Position numbers and translations under genes: made by a program. The notes beneath the pieces are model-generated. The model ran no database searches. It saw only the letters and a list, made by a program, of their open reading frames with translations, and was not told the DNA's origin. Source: Enterococcus_E cecorum_B (GTDB lineage Bacteria > Bacillota > Bacilli > Lactobacillales > Enterococcaceae). Taken from it: a stretch of DNA of 64,000 nucleotides. Location: positions 25,023 to 89,022 of the forward strand of contig CAMMST010000004.1 of assembly GCA_946499615.1 (NCBI GenBank), given 5' to 3'. This document shows, piece by piece, positions 22,298 through 30,873 of the stretch. Every line of letters starts with the position of its first letter. Within the stretch, counting starts at the first letter, position 1.

Positions 22298-23794
22298 ATG
22301 GTTTCTATCATTGAAAGAATTGATCAGTGGGCAGGAGATAGACTTGTCTATAGTGACGATCAGTACCAATATACGTATCAAGATTTAAAAGAAAAATCTA
22401 ATCATATTGCTTATTATTTAGCAAAACATTTTCCAAATCGTGCACCTGTTGTGGTTTACGGTGGTTTACAATTTGAAATGCTGGCTTTTTTCTTAGGCGC
22501 AGTTAAATCAGGTCATGCTTATATTCCAATTGAAAGTCATACGCCGAGTGAACGTATTCGCTTAATTTTACAAACGGCCCAACCGGCTTGTATTTTAGCA
22601 GTGGATGATTTTGATTCAAGTATTGTGCCAAATATGCAAGTACTAAGTTTTAATGAAGTACTTCAGCAACCAATCGATAAGTCATTGGTGTTAGAACCAG
22701 TAACCAAAGATGAAAACTTCTATATTATTTTTACTTCGGGAACAACAGGTGTGCCAAAGGGTGTACAGATTTCTCATGATAATTTAGTGAGTTTTGTCGA
22801 TTGGGAGTTAAAGGATTTCCAATTACCAAACAAGCCAAAATTCTTATCCCAAGCACCTTATTCTTTTGATTTGTCGGTGATGAGTATTTATCCAGCTTTA
22901 TGTGCCGGTGGTTCATTGATGCCGCTGGCCAAAGAAATAGTAGATGACTTTAAAGCATTATTTGCTCATTTACCAAAATTAGGCATCAATGTTTGGGTAT
23001 CAACGCCATCTTTTGTGGATATTTGTTTAATGGCTCCTGAATTTGACGGTCAGCATCTGCAAGAATTGACCCATTTTCTATTCTGTGGGGAAGAGTTAAC
23101 CAAGCAAACCGCCCAAAAATTATTGGATCGTTTTCCGAATGCTAAAGTTTTTAATACTTATGGACCAACGGAAGCGACGGTCGCTATTTCCCAAATTCAA
23201 ATTACGCAAGACATTATTGATAATAGTGCTCGTTTGCCTATTGGATATGTCAAAGAAGATTGCCAGGTAGTGATTTTAGATGAAGGCAAAGAGCAAGCAG
23301 TAAATGAAGTTGGCGAAATTGTCATTGTGGGACCAAGTGTTTCGAAAGGATATATGAATAATCCTGAAAAGACCAAAGAAGCCTTTATTACGTATCAAGG
23401 ACAGCCTGCTTATAAGACCGGAGATGCGGGTAGTTTAGATGAAAATGGCTTACTTCATTATAATGGACGGATTGATTTCCAAGTGAAGTTACATGGTTTT
23501 CGAATGGAACTAGAAGATATCGACCATCACTTAATGAAAGTTTCCTACGTGGATAAAGCAACGGTAGTCCCAAAATATAAAGATCATAAAGTACAACAGT
23601 TAGTCGCTTTTGTGGTGGCGAAAGAAAATGATTTTACCAAAGAATTTGAACTAACCAAGGCAATCAAAGCTGAGTTAGCCCAAACTGTTATGGATTATAT
23701 GATTCCGCAGCGTTTTGTCTATGTAAAAGAATTGCCACGAACCGCTAATGGCAAGATTGATCGCAAAGGGTTAATGAATGAGGTGAATACATAA
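22298..23794 (+). CDS. dltA: D-alanine--D-alanyl carrier protein ligase
   Basis: Activates D-alanine with ATP and loads it on DltC. An AMP-forming adenylation domain of 498 residues with the P-loop-like FTSGTTGVPKGVQISH (about 146-161), NTYGPTEATVA (about 287-297), YKTGDAG and the C-terminal catalytic Lys in RTANGKIDRKGL. ATG 22298 follows AGGGGG. It is followed directly by dltB, with stop and start one base apart. Confidence 0.96.
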   Translation: MVSIIERIDQWAGDRLVYSDDQYQYTYQDLKEKSNHIAYYLAKHFPNRAPVVVYGGLQFEMLAFFLGAVKSGHAYIPIESHTPSERIRLILQTAQPACILAVDDFDSSIVPNMQVLSFNEVLQQPIDKSLVLEPVTKDENFYIIFTSGTTGVPKGVQISHDNLVSFVDWELKDFQLPNKPKFLSQAPYSFDLSVMSIYPALCAGGSLMPLAKEIVDDFKALFAHLPKLGINVWVSTPSFVDICLMAPEFDGQHLQELTHFLFCGEELTKQTAQKLLDRFPNAKVFNTYGPTEATVAISQIQITQDIIDNSARLPIGYVKEDCQVVILDEGKEQAVNEVGEIVIVGPSVSKGYMNNPEKTKEAFITYQGQPAYKTGDAGSLDENGLLHYNGRIDFQVKLHGFRMELEDIDHHLMKVSYVDKATVVPKYKDHKVQQLVAFVVAKENDFTKEFELTKAIKAELAQTVMDYMIPQRFVYVKELPRTANGKIDRKGLMNEVNT

Positions 23795-23795
23795 G

Positions 23796-25001
23796 ATGAA
23801 TTTTCCTCACATGATTCCTTATGCCAATCCGACTTATTTTGGTTATGTCTTTTTACTGATTTTACCGATTGTCTTTGGTTTATTAAAATATCAACGCCGC
23901 TTTTTAACTTATGAAGCACTGATTACCTTATTTTTCTTATTTGTAAGCTTTGGCGGTAGTGATTATAAGCAAGGCCTGGCATTGATTGGCTATGTCGTCT
24001 TCCAAACGATTTTGGTCTGGGGCTATTTTAAGATTCGCCAAAAAAATAATTCGACACCATTGTTTTATTTGGCGGTGATTTTAGCTATTTTGCCGCTGAC
24101 ATTAAGCAAACTAACCCCGTTTTTTGAGCACGGCAAGGCTTCAATGTTTGGATTTTTAGGGATTAGTTATCTTACCTTTAAGTCGGTACAGATGGTCATG
24201 GAAATTCGTGATGGGATGATTAAGGAATATCATCCAGTAAGCTATATTCGCTTTTTACTATTCTTCCCGACGATTTCTTCGGGACCTATTGATCGTTATC
24301 GCCGCTTTGAAAAAGATGTAAAGGCCAGTCTAAGTGCTGAACAATATTTAGAAATGATTGCCCAAGGTGTTACGAGAATCTTTTTAGGCTTTTTGTATAA
24401 ATTTATTATTGGCTATTATTTAGGTAGTTTATTATTACCATTAGTAGAGCGTTTAGCCTTAAGCTATCATGGTATTTCTTTACCGTTAGTGGGCGTGATG
24501 TATGTTTATAGTTTATATCTTTTCTTTGACTTCGCTGGCTACAGTTTGTTTGCGGTCGGTGTAAGTAATTTGATGGGCTATGACACACCGATGAACTTTA
24601 ATAAGCCATTTTTATCTTGGAATATTAAAGAGTTCTGGAATCGTTGGCATATGAGCTTATCATTCTGGTTTAGAGATTATGTTTATATGCGTTTGATGTT
24701 TACCTTAGTGAAGAAAAAAGTCTTTAAGAGTCGCATAGTTGCTAGTAATGTTGGGTACTTTGCGTTATTCTTATTGATGGGGATTTGGCATGGCTTAACT
24801 TGGTATTATATTGTCTATGGTTTATATCATGCGACTTTAATTTGCTTAACTGATGCCTATCTACGCTTTAAGAAAAAACATAAAGATAAATTGCCATCTA
24901 ATAAATTTACGCATGCTTTAGCGGTTGTCGCAACTTTCCATGCAGTGGCATTTAGCTTTTTGATTTTCTCAGGATTTTTAGATCAACTATTTTTTAAATA
25001 A
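23796..25001 (+). CDS. dltB: D-alanyl transfer protein DltB (MBOAT)
   Basis: A membrane-bound O-acyltransferase of 401 residues with about eleven helices. It carries the MBOAT core SFWFRDYVYMRL and the invariant His in MGIWHGLTWYYIVYGLYHA. It passes D-Ala from DltC across the membrane. ATG 23796 is coupled to the dltA stop. Confidence 0.95.
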   Translation: MNFPHMIPYANPTYFGYVFLLILPIVFGLLKYQRRFLTYEALITLFFLFVSFGGSDYKQGLALIGYVVFQTILVWGYFKIRQKNNSTPLFYLAVILAILPLTLSKLTPFFEHGKASMFGFLGISYLTFKSVQMVMEIRDGMIKEYHPVSYIRFLLFFPTISSGPIDRYRRFEKDVKASLSAEQYLEMIAQGVTRIFLGFLYKFIIGYYLGSLLLPLVERLALSYHGISLPLVGVMYVYSLYLFFDFAGYSLFAVGVSNLMGYDTPMNFNKPFLSWNIKEFWNRWHMSLSFWFRDYVYMRLMFTLVKKKVFKSRIVASNVGYFALFLLMGIWHGLTWYYIVYGLYHATLICLTDAYLRFKKKHKDKLPSNKFTHALAVVATFHAVAFSFLIFSGFLDQLFFK

Positions 25002-25023
25002 TAAATGAATGGAGTTTTTGAAA

Positions 25024-25257
25024 ATGCAAGAAACAGTATTATCAATTTTAGAAGATTTAACAGGAACAAGTGAAGTACGTGAAAATTTAGATGTGGAATT
25101 ATTTGATGAAGGATTATTAGATTCTATGGGTACTGTTCAATTATTGGTTGAGTTAGATGGACAATTAGGTGTGAATATTCCTGTTTCTGAATTCGAACGT
25201 GACGAATGGAGTACCCCAAATAAAATTATTGCTAAAGTAGCAGAATTACAAGGTTAA
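25024..25257 (+). CDS. dltC: D-alanine carrier protein
   Basis: A 77-residue acyl-carrier-type protein with the phosphopantetheine site in GLLDSMGTVQLL (Ser at about residue 35). The frame is open from 25009, but TGGAG lies at 25010-25014, making ATG 25024 (MQETVLSILEDL) the proper start. Acidic and four-helical as expected. It lies between dltB and dltD. Confidence 0.96.
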   Translation: MQETVLSILEDLTGTSEVRENLDVELFDEGLLDSMGTVQLLVELDGQLGVNIPVSEFERDEWSTPNKIIAKVAELQG

Positions 25258-25261
25258 GTTG

Positions 25262-26539
25262 ATGATAAAGAAAAGTTGGCATTTATTTGGCCCTTTTCTT
25301 GCAGCATTTGTACTTTTAGGGGCGCTTCTCATCAGTCCTTTGGCACCTAAATTGCTTAACCGTACCCAGATTTTTCAAGCTTCTACTTCGATGTCAGCTG
25401 ATGTAATCAAGGGCAATGCGGTGAAGAACCAAGCCTTTACTGACAAGGAGTATGTCCCTTTTTTTGGTTCATCTGAATTAAGCCGTATCAGTGCCTTCCA
25501 TCCGTCTACTTTAGCGATGAAGTACAAACGGCCTTATGTTCCTTTTCTTTTGGGGGCACCGGGAACACAGTCGATGACCCATTATTTAATGTTGCAATCT
25601 ATGGGCAAAGAATTAACCGGTAAAAAGATTGTTTTTGTGATTTCTCCGCAATGGTTTGTGCCAGAAGGAGTGACGAGCATGTATTTTGACCGCTATTTTT
25701 CTAAGCAGCAAGCATATCAATGGTTGTTCAATTTACAAAAGATTGAGGAAGCTGATCGCTATTTTGCCCAACGTTTATTAAAATATGATGTGGTGCGTAA
25801 AGATGTCATGCTAACGGGGATACTTAATCGCGTGAGTCAAAATCAATTACCAACGCCGCTACAATATGGCTTTTTAAAGTTGGCTAATCGTTTTTATGAA
25901 AATGAAGATGCGATGTTTGCTGGTTTAGATATTAAAGGTAAAGAGCAAAAAGTAGCTCAAGCGATGAAGACTTTACCGAATAAGTATAATTATCAGCAAC
26001 TTGATAAATTAGCCTATCAACAAGGTAAAAAACGCGTGGGTAAAACGCCTTTTATGATTGATCGTCGTTTCTTTAATCGCAAAGTGAAACCTGATTTAGT
26101 CAATCTAAGAGGTGCGCAACAAACTTTTGACTATCGCTATTCACCAGAGTATTCCGATTTTGAATTAGTACTACAAGCCATGGCTAAATATCAAATTGAG
26201 CCACTCTTTATCATTCCACCGGTAAATAAGCAATGGAGTGATTATACCGGTCTGTCGCAACAAATGTTAAAAGAATGTGCGGAAAAAATTATTTATCAGT
26301 TGAAGTCACAGGGATTTGAAAATGTAGTCGACTTTACTGATCAAGCAGCGACTCCTTACTTTTTACAAGATACCATTCATTTAGGTTGGCGTGGTTGGTT
26401 AGCCAGTGATCAATACATTCAACCATTTTTAATGAGCAAGAAACAACCTGTAAAATATCATCTGGATAATCGTTTCTTTTCAAAAGACTGGCAGCAAGCA
26501 AAAGTAAATGAAATGGTCTTGCCAAATCCAAATGAGTAA
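25262..26539 (+). CDS. dltD: D-alanyl-lipoteichoic acid biosynthesis protein DltD
   Basis: A membrane-anchored extracellular SGNH-type protein that completes D-Ala transfer to lipoteichoic acid. An N-terminal helix (about residues 7-25) is followed by FFGSSELSRI with the nucleophile-type Ser, and the His in FLQDTIHLGWRGW near the C-terminus. 425 residues from ATG 25262; a TTG one codon earlier is also open. It ends the dlt operon with a terminator. D-alanylation lowers cationic peptide binding. Confidence 0.95.
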   Translation: MIKKSWHLFGPFLAAFVLLGALLISPLAPKLLNRTQIFQASTSMSADVIKGNAVKNQAFTDKEYVPFFGSSELSRISAFHPSTLAMKYKRPYVPFLLGAPGTQSMTHYLMLQSMGKELTGKKIVFVISPQWFVPEGVTSMYFDRYFSKQQAYQWLFNLQKIEEADRYFAQRLLKYDVVRKDVMLTGILNRVSQNQLPTPLQYGFLKLANRFYENEDAMFAGLDIKGKEQKVAQAMKTLPNKYNYQQLDKLAYQQGKKRVGKTPFMIDRRFFNRKVKPDLVNLRGAQQTFDYRYSPEYSDFELVLQAMAKYQIEPLFIIPPVNKQWSDYTGLSQQMLKECAEKIIYQLKSQGFENVVDFTDQAATPYFLQDTIHLGWRGWLASDQYIQPFLMSKKQPVKYHLDNRFFSKDWQQAKVNEMVLPNPNE

Positions 26540-26547
26540 AATTTAAA

Positions 26548-26590
26548 AATAGCTTCCTAGTTTTTTGGATGAATTAGGGAGCTATTTTTT
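26548..26590 (+). terminator. terminator of the dlt operon
   Basis: AATAGCTTCCTA/TAGGGAGCTATT (one wobble) with a 15-nt loop, followed by T residues. Confidence 0.88.
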
Positions 26591-26599
26591 ATAAACATC

Positions 26600-26628
26600 T
26601 TGCAGTGTTCAGTAAACTGATGTATAAT
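26600..26628 (+). promoter_or_regulatory. promoter and operator of the msm regulator gene
   Basis: TTGCAG (26600-26605), a 17-bp spacer and TATAAT (26623-26628). TTCAGTAAACTGA, nearly palindromic, occupies the spacer at 26608-26620, and a related TTTAGTRAA motif recurs in the msmE promoter, so the regulator probably controls itself. Confidence 0.65.
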
Positions 26629-26663
26629 GTTTACCAAAGATAACAGAATTGGGGAGTATATTT

Positions 26664-27704
26664 ATGGCAGGGATCAGAACAGTTGCGAAACGGGCAAAGG
26701 TATCACCCGCTACCGTTTCTCGCTTTTTAAACCAAGATTCGACCTTACGTATTACTGAGGAAACAAAGCAGAGAATTATGGAAGCGGTACAATTTTATCA
26801 ATATGAGAAAAAGGAACGCAAAGGGCAAAAAGGTCCTTTAATTGAATTAGGAGTCATTACAGCAGCTTCTGAAATTGATGAGTTAGAAGATCCGTATTTT
26901 CGCTCGATTCGAATTGGTATTTTGACAGAATCATCAAATAGTCATGTGGAAGTCAAAAAAATCTTGTATCGCCAAAAAGACAAGAAATTTATGATCGATC
27001 AATTAAAGGACTGTGGGGCAATATTAGTAATTGGTCGTTTTTGTGACCAGGTGATTGAGCAATTACATCAAATGAATCCACATATTATTGTATTAGATGT
27101 TCCCAGTTCAGAAATTCATTATGAAGTGGATTCAGTGTATACTAACCTTGGTAAAGCGATGGTGCAGCAATTAAATCGTCTGTATGAAAAAGGCCATCGG
27201 AATATCAGTTATATCGGTGGTAAAAACCAAGTGATGACGATTGAAGGTACAACGAATATCAATGGTGTAGAGGCGCGGAATATTGCTTATGAACAATGGA
27301 TGAAAGAAAAAGAATTAACCCTATTTGAGCATAGTTATCTAGGAGATTGGAGTTATGAAGACGGCTATCGTTTAACAATGGAACTTTTAGATAAACAAAA
27401 AGATTGTTTACCAACAGCAATTGTTGCTGGTAGTGATCCGATGGCAGTGGGGATATACCGTGCATTGCAAAAACAAGGGTTAAGAATTCCAGATGATATT
27501 TCAATAGTCAGTTTTGATGATGTGGATGTTGCAGAATTTTTAACACCCAATTTAAGTAGTGTCTATGTTGCAGCTGAAGAAATTGGTAAAATTGCGGTTC
27601 GTTTAGCAAGGCAACGATTATTAAAAGAAAGAAAGGTACCAGTTAACGTTGAAGTAGGTTATCAAGTAAGGGTACGGGAAAGCGAAAAAACGATTACTGA
27701 ATAA
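26664..27704 (+). CDS. LacI/GalR family regulator of the msm operon
   Basis: The N-terminal helix-turn-helix TVAKRAKVSPATVSRFLN (residues about 5-22) is followed by a periplasmic-binding-like sensor domain (about 60-345) with AIVAGSDPMAVGIYRAL and SFDDVDVAEFLTPNLSSV. 346 residues from ATG 26664, which follows GGGGAG; the open frame from 26649 lacks an RBS. It precedes raffinose-type transport genes and shares operator-like motifs with them. The inducer may be an alpha-galactoside or its product. Unlike the AraC-type MsmR of S. mutans, this is a LacI repressor. Confidence 0.9.
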   Translation: MAGIRTVAKRAKVSPATVSRFLNQDSTLRITEETKQRIMEAVQFYQYEKKERKGQKGPLIELGVITAASEIDELEDPYFRSIRIGILTESSNSHVEVKKILYRQKDKKFMIDQLKDCGAILVIGRFCDQVIEQLHQMNPHIIVLDVPSSEIHYEVDSVYTNLGKAMVQQLNRLYEKGHRNISYIGGKNQVMTIEGTTNINGVEARNIAYEQWMKEKELTLFEHSYLGDWSYEDGYRLTMELLDKQKDCLPTAIVAGSDPMAVGIYRALQKQGLRIPDDISIVSFDDVDVAEFLTPNLSSVYVAAEEIGKIAVRLARQRLLKERKVPVNVEVGYQVRVRESEKTITE

Positions 27705-27716
27705 TTATTAATAGAG

Positions 27717-27745
27717 CATCTAGTGTGAATACTGGGTGTTTTTTT
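27717..27745 (+). terminator. terminator after the msm regulator gene
   Basis: CATCTAGT/ACTGGGTG pairs over 8 bp with two wobbles and a 6-nt loop, then a run of seven to eight T. It separates the regulator from the msmE promoter. Confidence 0.75.
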
Positions 27746-27787
27746 GTTTGTTTAGTAAAAATTCTAAAAATATTTACCGATAAAATA

Positions 27788-27816
27788 TTGACAAAATTTT
27801 AGTGAACGTTTATTAT
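27788..27816 (+). promoter_or_regulatory. msmE promoter with operator-like motif
   Basis: TTGACA (27788-27793), a 17-bp spacer and TATTAT (27811-27816). TTTAGTGAACGTT at 27798-27810 lies in the spacer and resembles TTCAGTAAACTGA in the regulator promoter. Another relative, TTTAGTAAAAATT, sits upstream at 27751. These fit LacI-type repression. Confidence 0.75.
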
Positions 27817-27861
27817 ATGGTTGTAATAAAGAAAACGCATCCATTGTAGGAGGGAAAAAGC

Positions 27862-29118
27862 ATGAAAGTTGCTAAAAAATTGTTAGTAGGTGTTAGTTTG
27901 GTTAGTGCAGTTGGTTTACTAGCTGCCTGTGGTAATTCGTCTAAATCATCTAATGGTGGTAAAACGAAAGAGATTGAATTCTTTAGCCAAAAGAAAGAAA
28001 TGCAACCAACACTACAAAAAATTATCAAAGACTTTGAAAAGGAAAATCCAGATATCAAGGTTAAATTTACCAATGTACCAGATGCTGGTAAAGTCTTGAA
28101 AACACGTATCGCAAGTGGAGACACACCGGATGTAGTTAACGTTTACCCACAAAACGCTGATTTCCAAGAATGGGCAAAATCAGGGGTATTCGAAGATTTA
28201 ACTGGTAAAGATTACTTGAAGAACTTAAAAGAAGGCGCGGCTGAAACTTATGCGATTAACGATAAGATTTATTCCATCCCATTAACAAACAATGCTTGGG
28301 GATTCTTCTACAATGCAGATAAGTTCAAAGAATTAGGTTTAGAAGTGCCTAAAACTTGGGATGATTTTGAAAAATTAGTTGCCACAATTAAAGATGAAGG
28401 TGAAACGCCTTTTGCTTTAGCGCTAACACAAGCAGATTCATGGATTTTAAACGGTTACCATCAATTAGCTTGGGCAACAGTAGCCGGTGGTTTCAAAGCA
28501 GCTAATGATGAATTAGTTCGCAGTCCTAAAGATGGCATTAAAACATCAAGTGAAATATTCCAACAAGTGACTAAAGAATTAGATTTATTACATGGTAATG
28601 GACAAAAGAATGCAACTGGGGCAACTTATGATGATGCAATTGCAACATTTGCTAAGGGCGATGCTTTAATCTTCCCTAATGGTATTTGGGCATTACCAGC
28701 TATTCAAAATCAACATCCAAAATTTGAAGTTCGTACTTTTGCTTATCCAGGTGTAAAAGAAGGACAAGAATTGACTGTTGGTGCGGCTGACTTAGCATTA
28801 TCTGTTTCAAATAAATCTAAAAACAAAGAAGCTGCAAATAAATTCATGAAATATATGACAACTAAAGCAGCAATGCAAAAATACTATGACGTAGATGGTT
28901 CACCAACCTCAGTTACTGCTGTTGATACAGATGGTAAATTTGAAGAAACAAAAGGTGTAACTCAATATGTATTTACGGATAAACAAATCGTATGGTTACA
29001 AAAAGAATGGACTTCAGAAGAAAAATTCTGGCATGCAACTGTTAACTATGTCAACTCTCAAAAACCAGATCAATTAGCAAATGATCTAAACACATTCTTC
29101 AATACAATGAAGAAATAA
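27862..29118 (+). CDS. msmE: sugar ABC transporter substrate-binding lipoprotein
   Basis: Captures oligosaccharides outside the cell for the MsmFG permease. A signal peptide ends in a lipobox (LLAACGNSS, Cys at about residue 21), followed by a family 1 solute-binding fold of 418 residues (DFEKENPDIKVKFTNVPDAG near the start, FPNGIWALPAIQ in the middle). ATG 27862 follows AGGAGGG. Genomic context with alpha-galactosidase and sucrose phosphorylase suggests raffinose, stachyose or melibiose-type substrates. Confidence 0.9.
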   Translation: MKVAKKLLVGVSLVSAVGLLAACGNSSKSSNGGKTKEIEFFSQKKEMQPTLQKIIKDFEKENPDIKVKFTNVPDAGKVLKTRIASGDTPDVVNVYPQNADFQEWAKSGVFEDLTGKDYLKNLKEGAAETYAINDKIYSIPLTNNAWGFFYNADKFKELGLEVPKTWDDFEKLVATIKDEGETPFALALTQADSWILNGYHQLAWATVAGGFKAANDELVRSPKDGIKTSSEIFQQVTKELDLLHGNGQKNATGATYDDAIATFAKGDALIFPNGIWALPAIQNQHPKFEVRTFAYPGVKEGQELTVGAADLALSVSNKSKNKEAANKFMKYMTTKAAMQKYYDVDGSPTSVTAVDTDGKFEETKGVTQYVFTDKQIVWLQKEWTSEEKFWHATVNYVNSQKPDQLANDLNTFFNTMKK

Positions 29119-29146
29119 AAAATAATCAATAAAGGAGCACACCATA

Positions 29147-30019
29147 ATGTTTAAGAAGGGATTTTTCAATCGTAGTTGGGCGTGGCTATTTGTCATCGTA
29201 CCAATTGTTTTACAGTTAGTATTCTTCTATGTACCAATGGTGCGTGGATTTATCTATAGCTTAACAGACTGGACTGGTTTAACCCCAGATTACAATTTTA
29301 TTGGATTAAAGAATTTTGAGCATATTGTTTCTGATTCTTACTTCATGAAATCAGTTGGGTTTACAGTAATGTTTACGATTGCCCTCATTATCGGTGAAGT
29401 GGTGCTCGGCATTGTGATTGCGCGTTTATTAAACCGTAAGATGAAAGGAGTAGGCTTTTTTAGAACAGCCTACTTCTTCCCCGCAGTGCTAAGTACGGTA
29501 ACTTTAGGATTGATCTTTAAACAATTATTTAACTATGGTTTACCACAATTAGGAGAAAAATTAGGGATTGAGTTTTTATCACAAAACTTAATTGCTAATG
29601 AGCATACGGTATTTTGGGGAGTGTTATTTGTAGCTCTCTGGCAAGGTGTTGCGATGCCAGTCGTTATCTTCTTAGCTGGTTTACAAAGTATTCCCGAAGA
29701 TATCTTAGAAGCAGCCGACATTGATGGGGCAAATAATTGGCAGAAGTTCTTAAATATTGAAATTCCGTATTTATTGCCTTCGTTGAGTATGGTCTTTATC
29801 ATGGCGTTAAAATCTGGGTTAACGGCCTTTGATTTGATTTATGCCTTAACTGGTGGCGGACCAAACGATAAAACGACCAGTCTTGGATTATTAGTTTATA
29901 ATTATGCGTTCCAAAACAATCAATATGGTTATGCCAATGCGATTGCGGTTGTATTATTCATCGTGATTGCTATTATCTCAATCTTACAAATTCGTTTATC
30001 TAAAAAGTTTGAAGTATAG
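29147..30019 (+). CDS. msmF: sugar ABC transporter permease (MsmF/MalF type)
   Basis: A 290-residue membrane subunit with six helices. The cytoplasmic EAA loop is EDILEAADIDGANNWQKFLNIEIPYLLPS (about residues 184-212), which contacts the ATPase. ATG 29147 follows AAAGGAGC. It is second in the transport operon. No ATPase gene lies in the operon, so a shared MsmK-type ATPase encoded elsewhere is expected. Confidence 0.92.
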   Translation: MFKKGFFNRSWAWLFVIVPIVLQLVFFYVPMVRGFIYSLTDWTGLTPDYNFIGLKNFEHIVSDSYFMKSVGFTVMFTIALIIGEVVLGIVIARLLNRKMKGVGFFRTAYFFPAVLSTVTLGLIFKQLFNYGLPQLGEKLGIEFLSQNLIANEHTVFWGVLFVALWQGVAMPVVIFLAGLQSIPEDILEAADIDGANNWQKFLNIEIPYLLPSLSMVFIMALKSGLTAFDLIYALTGGGPNDKTTSLGLLVYNYAFQNNQYGYANAIAVVLFIVIAIISILQIRLSKKFEV

Positions 30020-30031
30020 GAGGAGTAGAAG

Positions 30032-30856
30032 ATGAAACGTAAAGGAACTGTTTTTAGTTATCTAGCTTTGATACTGGGATTTTGCTTAATCTTTATTCCG
30101 CTGTATTTCACTGTCTTGTCCTCTTTTAAAGAAACAAGTCAAATCACAGGTAATTTCTTTGGTTTACCAAACCCATTTACGATGGATAATTTCCAACGTC
30201 TACTAGATGATGGGATTAGTCAATATTTCTTGAATTCAGCAGTTATCTCGGTATTTTCAATTGTTTTAATTACCTTTTTTGTACCAATGGCAGCTTTTTC
30301 AATTGCTCGGAATTTATCTAAGAAAAAAGCCTTTGCCTTGATGTATTCATTCTTGATTCTAGGTATTTTTGTTCCCTTCCAAGTCATCATGATTCCTATT
30401 ACGACAATGATGACAAAATTAGGCCTTTCAAATATCCCTGGATTAATCATTTTGTATTTAGCTTATGCGATTCCACAGACTTTATTCTTGTATGTAGGTT
30501 ATATCAAAACAGCTATTCCTGAAGAGTTGGATGAAGCTGCAGAGATTGATGGTTGTGGTAAGTTTCGGATGTACTTCCAAATTGCATTTCCATTGATGAA
30601 ACCAATGCACGCAACGACATTAATCATTAATGCTTTGTGGATTTGGAATGACTTCTTGTTACCATTATTAATTCTAAATAAAGATAATTCAAACTGGACA
30701 CTACCATTATTCCAATACAACTATCAAGGTCAATATTTCAGTGATTATGGTCCAAGTTTTGCTTCATATGTTGTAGGGATTATCGTTATCTTAATCGTCT
30801 ACTTGATTTTCCAAAAGAACATTATTTCTGGTATGACTAATGGTTCTGTAAAATAA
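30032..30856 (+). CDS. msmG: sugar ABC transporter permease (MsmG/MalG type)
   Basis: The partner membrane subunit of MsmF, 274 residues with six helices and the EAA loop EELDEAAEIDGCGKFRMYFQIAFPLMKP (about residues 163-190). ATG 30032 follows AGGAGG at 12 bp from the msmF stop. Together with MsmE and a distant ATPase it forms a CUT1 importer. Confidence 0.92.
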   Translation: MKRKGTVFSYLALILGFCLIFIPLYFTVLSSFKETSQITGNFFGLPNPFTMDNFQRLLDDGISQYFLNSAVISVFSIVLITFFVPMAAFSIARNLSKKKAFALMYSFLILGIFVPFQVIMIPITTMMTKLGLSNIPGLIILYLAYAIPQTLFLYVGYIKTAIPEELDEAAEIDGCGKFRMYFQIAFPLMKPMHATTLIINALWIWNDFLLPLLILNKDNSNWTLPLFQYNYQGQYFSDYGPSFASYVVGIIVILIVYLIFQKNIISGMTNGSVK

Positions 30857-30873
30857 TTTTGAGGAGTAGCTAA

